Below, piece by piece: positions 4,904-5,241 of a stretch of 5,241 bases of DNA. Position numbers and translations under genes: made by a program. Source of the DNA: Clostridiales bacterium (lineage in GTDB: Bacteria > Bacillota > Clostridia > Lachnospirales > Lachnospiraceae); the NCBI GenBank assembly GCA_019423835.1, contig JAHZAR010000133.1, positions 1-5,241 of the forward strand, given 5' to 3'. The notes under the pieces are model-generated. The model did not search any database. It saw nothing but the letters and a program-made list of their open reading frames with translations, and was not told the DNA's origin. How positions within the stretch are numbered: the first letter of the stretch is position 1; every line of letters begins with the position of its first letter.

Positions 4904-5241
4904 CTAGGCCTCATCAATGGCCTTTCCAATATCATGGCGCATATATTTATTGTCAAAATCCACCCATTCTGCAGCCTTGTAGGCGTTTGCCCTGGCGGCC
5001 TTCAGGTTTTCTCCGGTAGCTGTCACGCCCAGAACACGTCCTCCGTTTGTGACCATTCTTCCCTCTTTGTCGAAGGCTGTTCCGGCATGGAATACATAGT
5101 ATCCATCCTTCTGCCGGAAGCTCTCAAGGCCCCGGATGGGAAGCCCCTTCTCATACTTCACCGGGTAGCCGTCAGAGGCCAGAACGACGCAGACAGCCGC
5201 ATTGTCCTCAAACTGCAGATCGATCTGATCCAGGGTGCCGT
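4904..5241 (-). CDS. purD: Phosphoribosylamine-glycine ligase, C-terminal part (cut by window edge)
   Basis: PurD (GAR synthetase, EC 6.3.4.13) joins phosphoribosylamine and glycine with ATP to give glycinamide ribonucleotide, the second step of purine synthesis. Only the last 111 codons are present, about a quarter of the usual 420-430 residues. They belong to the C-terminal domain: AVCVVLASDGYPVKYEKG, YVFHAGTAFDKEG, VTNGGRVLGVTATG and an ending with WVDFDNKYMRHDIG. The frame stays open to the window edge at 5241, so the internal GTG at 5161 is an ordinary valine and not a start. The ATP-grasp catalytic domain lies outside the window. In many Firmicutes purD is the last gene of the purine operon, and the stem-loop just downstream fits that. 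The end of the protein is regular and shows no sign of truncation. Confidence 0.95.
   Translation of the reverse strand, partial: GTLDQIDLQFEDNAAVCVVLASDGYPVKYEKGLPIRGLESFRQKDGYYVFHAGTAFDKEGRMVTNGGRVLGVTATGENLKAARANAYKAAEWVDFDNKYMRHDIGKAIDEA

Noticed and set aside
4904..5161. Short separate gene starting at GTG 5161
   Set aside because: The frame continues upstream to the window edge with clear PurD sequence, so the GTG is an internal valine.

Overview
The window looks like chromosomal DNA from a spore-forming, gut-type Clostridia bacterium, most likely Lachnospiraceae. That is inferred from moderate GC content, Gram-positive style AGGAGG ribosome binding sites, a LysM plus GH18 enzyme of the spore YaaH/SleL type, and an IlvC N-terminus resembling those I associate with that family. 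No species can be named from the sequence alone. All six supported genes lie on the minus strand, so transcription runs from high to low coordinates.

In transcription order: (1) 4904-5241, the C-terminal end of purD (purine synthesis), cut by the right edge and followed by a long stem-loop at 4795-4839 that is probably its terminator. (2) 4445-4790, a gene-poor stretch holding a candidate promoter, a leader hairpin, several stem-loops and two doubtful tiny reading frames. (3) 3656-4444, a PHP-family histidinol-phosphatase. (4) 2327-3484, a LysM/GH18 glycosidase of the spore-wall type. (5) 1172-2137, a zinc-ribbon Nudix NADH pyrophosphatase (NudC) with its own promoter. (6) 510-1010, ilvN, the regulatory subunit of acetolactate synthase. 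(7) 1-404, the start of ilvC, ketol-acid reductoisomerase, cut by the left edge.

The last two genes form a branched-chain amino acid pair: IlvN sets the valine feedback of acetolactate synthase, and IlvC uses the product. The catalytic subunit IlvB is not next to them in this window. The other genes look like independent housekeeping units in a row rather than one pathway.

The most interesting signals are regulatory. A textbook sigma-A promoter in front of ilvN is framed by a perfect 12-bp inverted repeat, which suggests an operator for an unidentified repressor. A hairpin with a T-run lies between ilvN and ilvC, inside an open frame continuous with ilvC. Inverted repeats recur 25-31 nt upstream of three start codons. 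I see no mobile element, CRISPR array, tRNA or rRNA, and no clear new multi-gene system.
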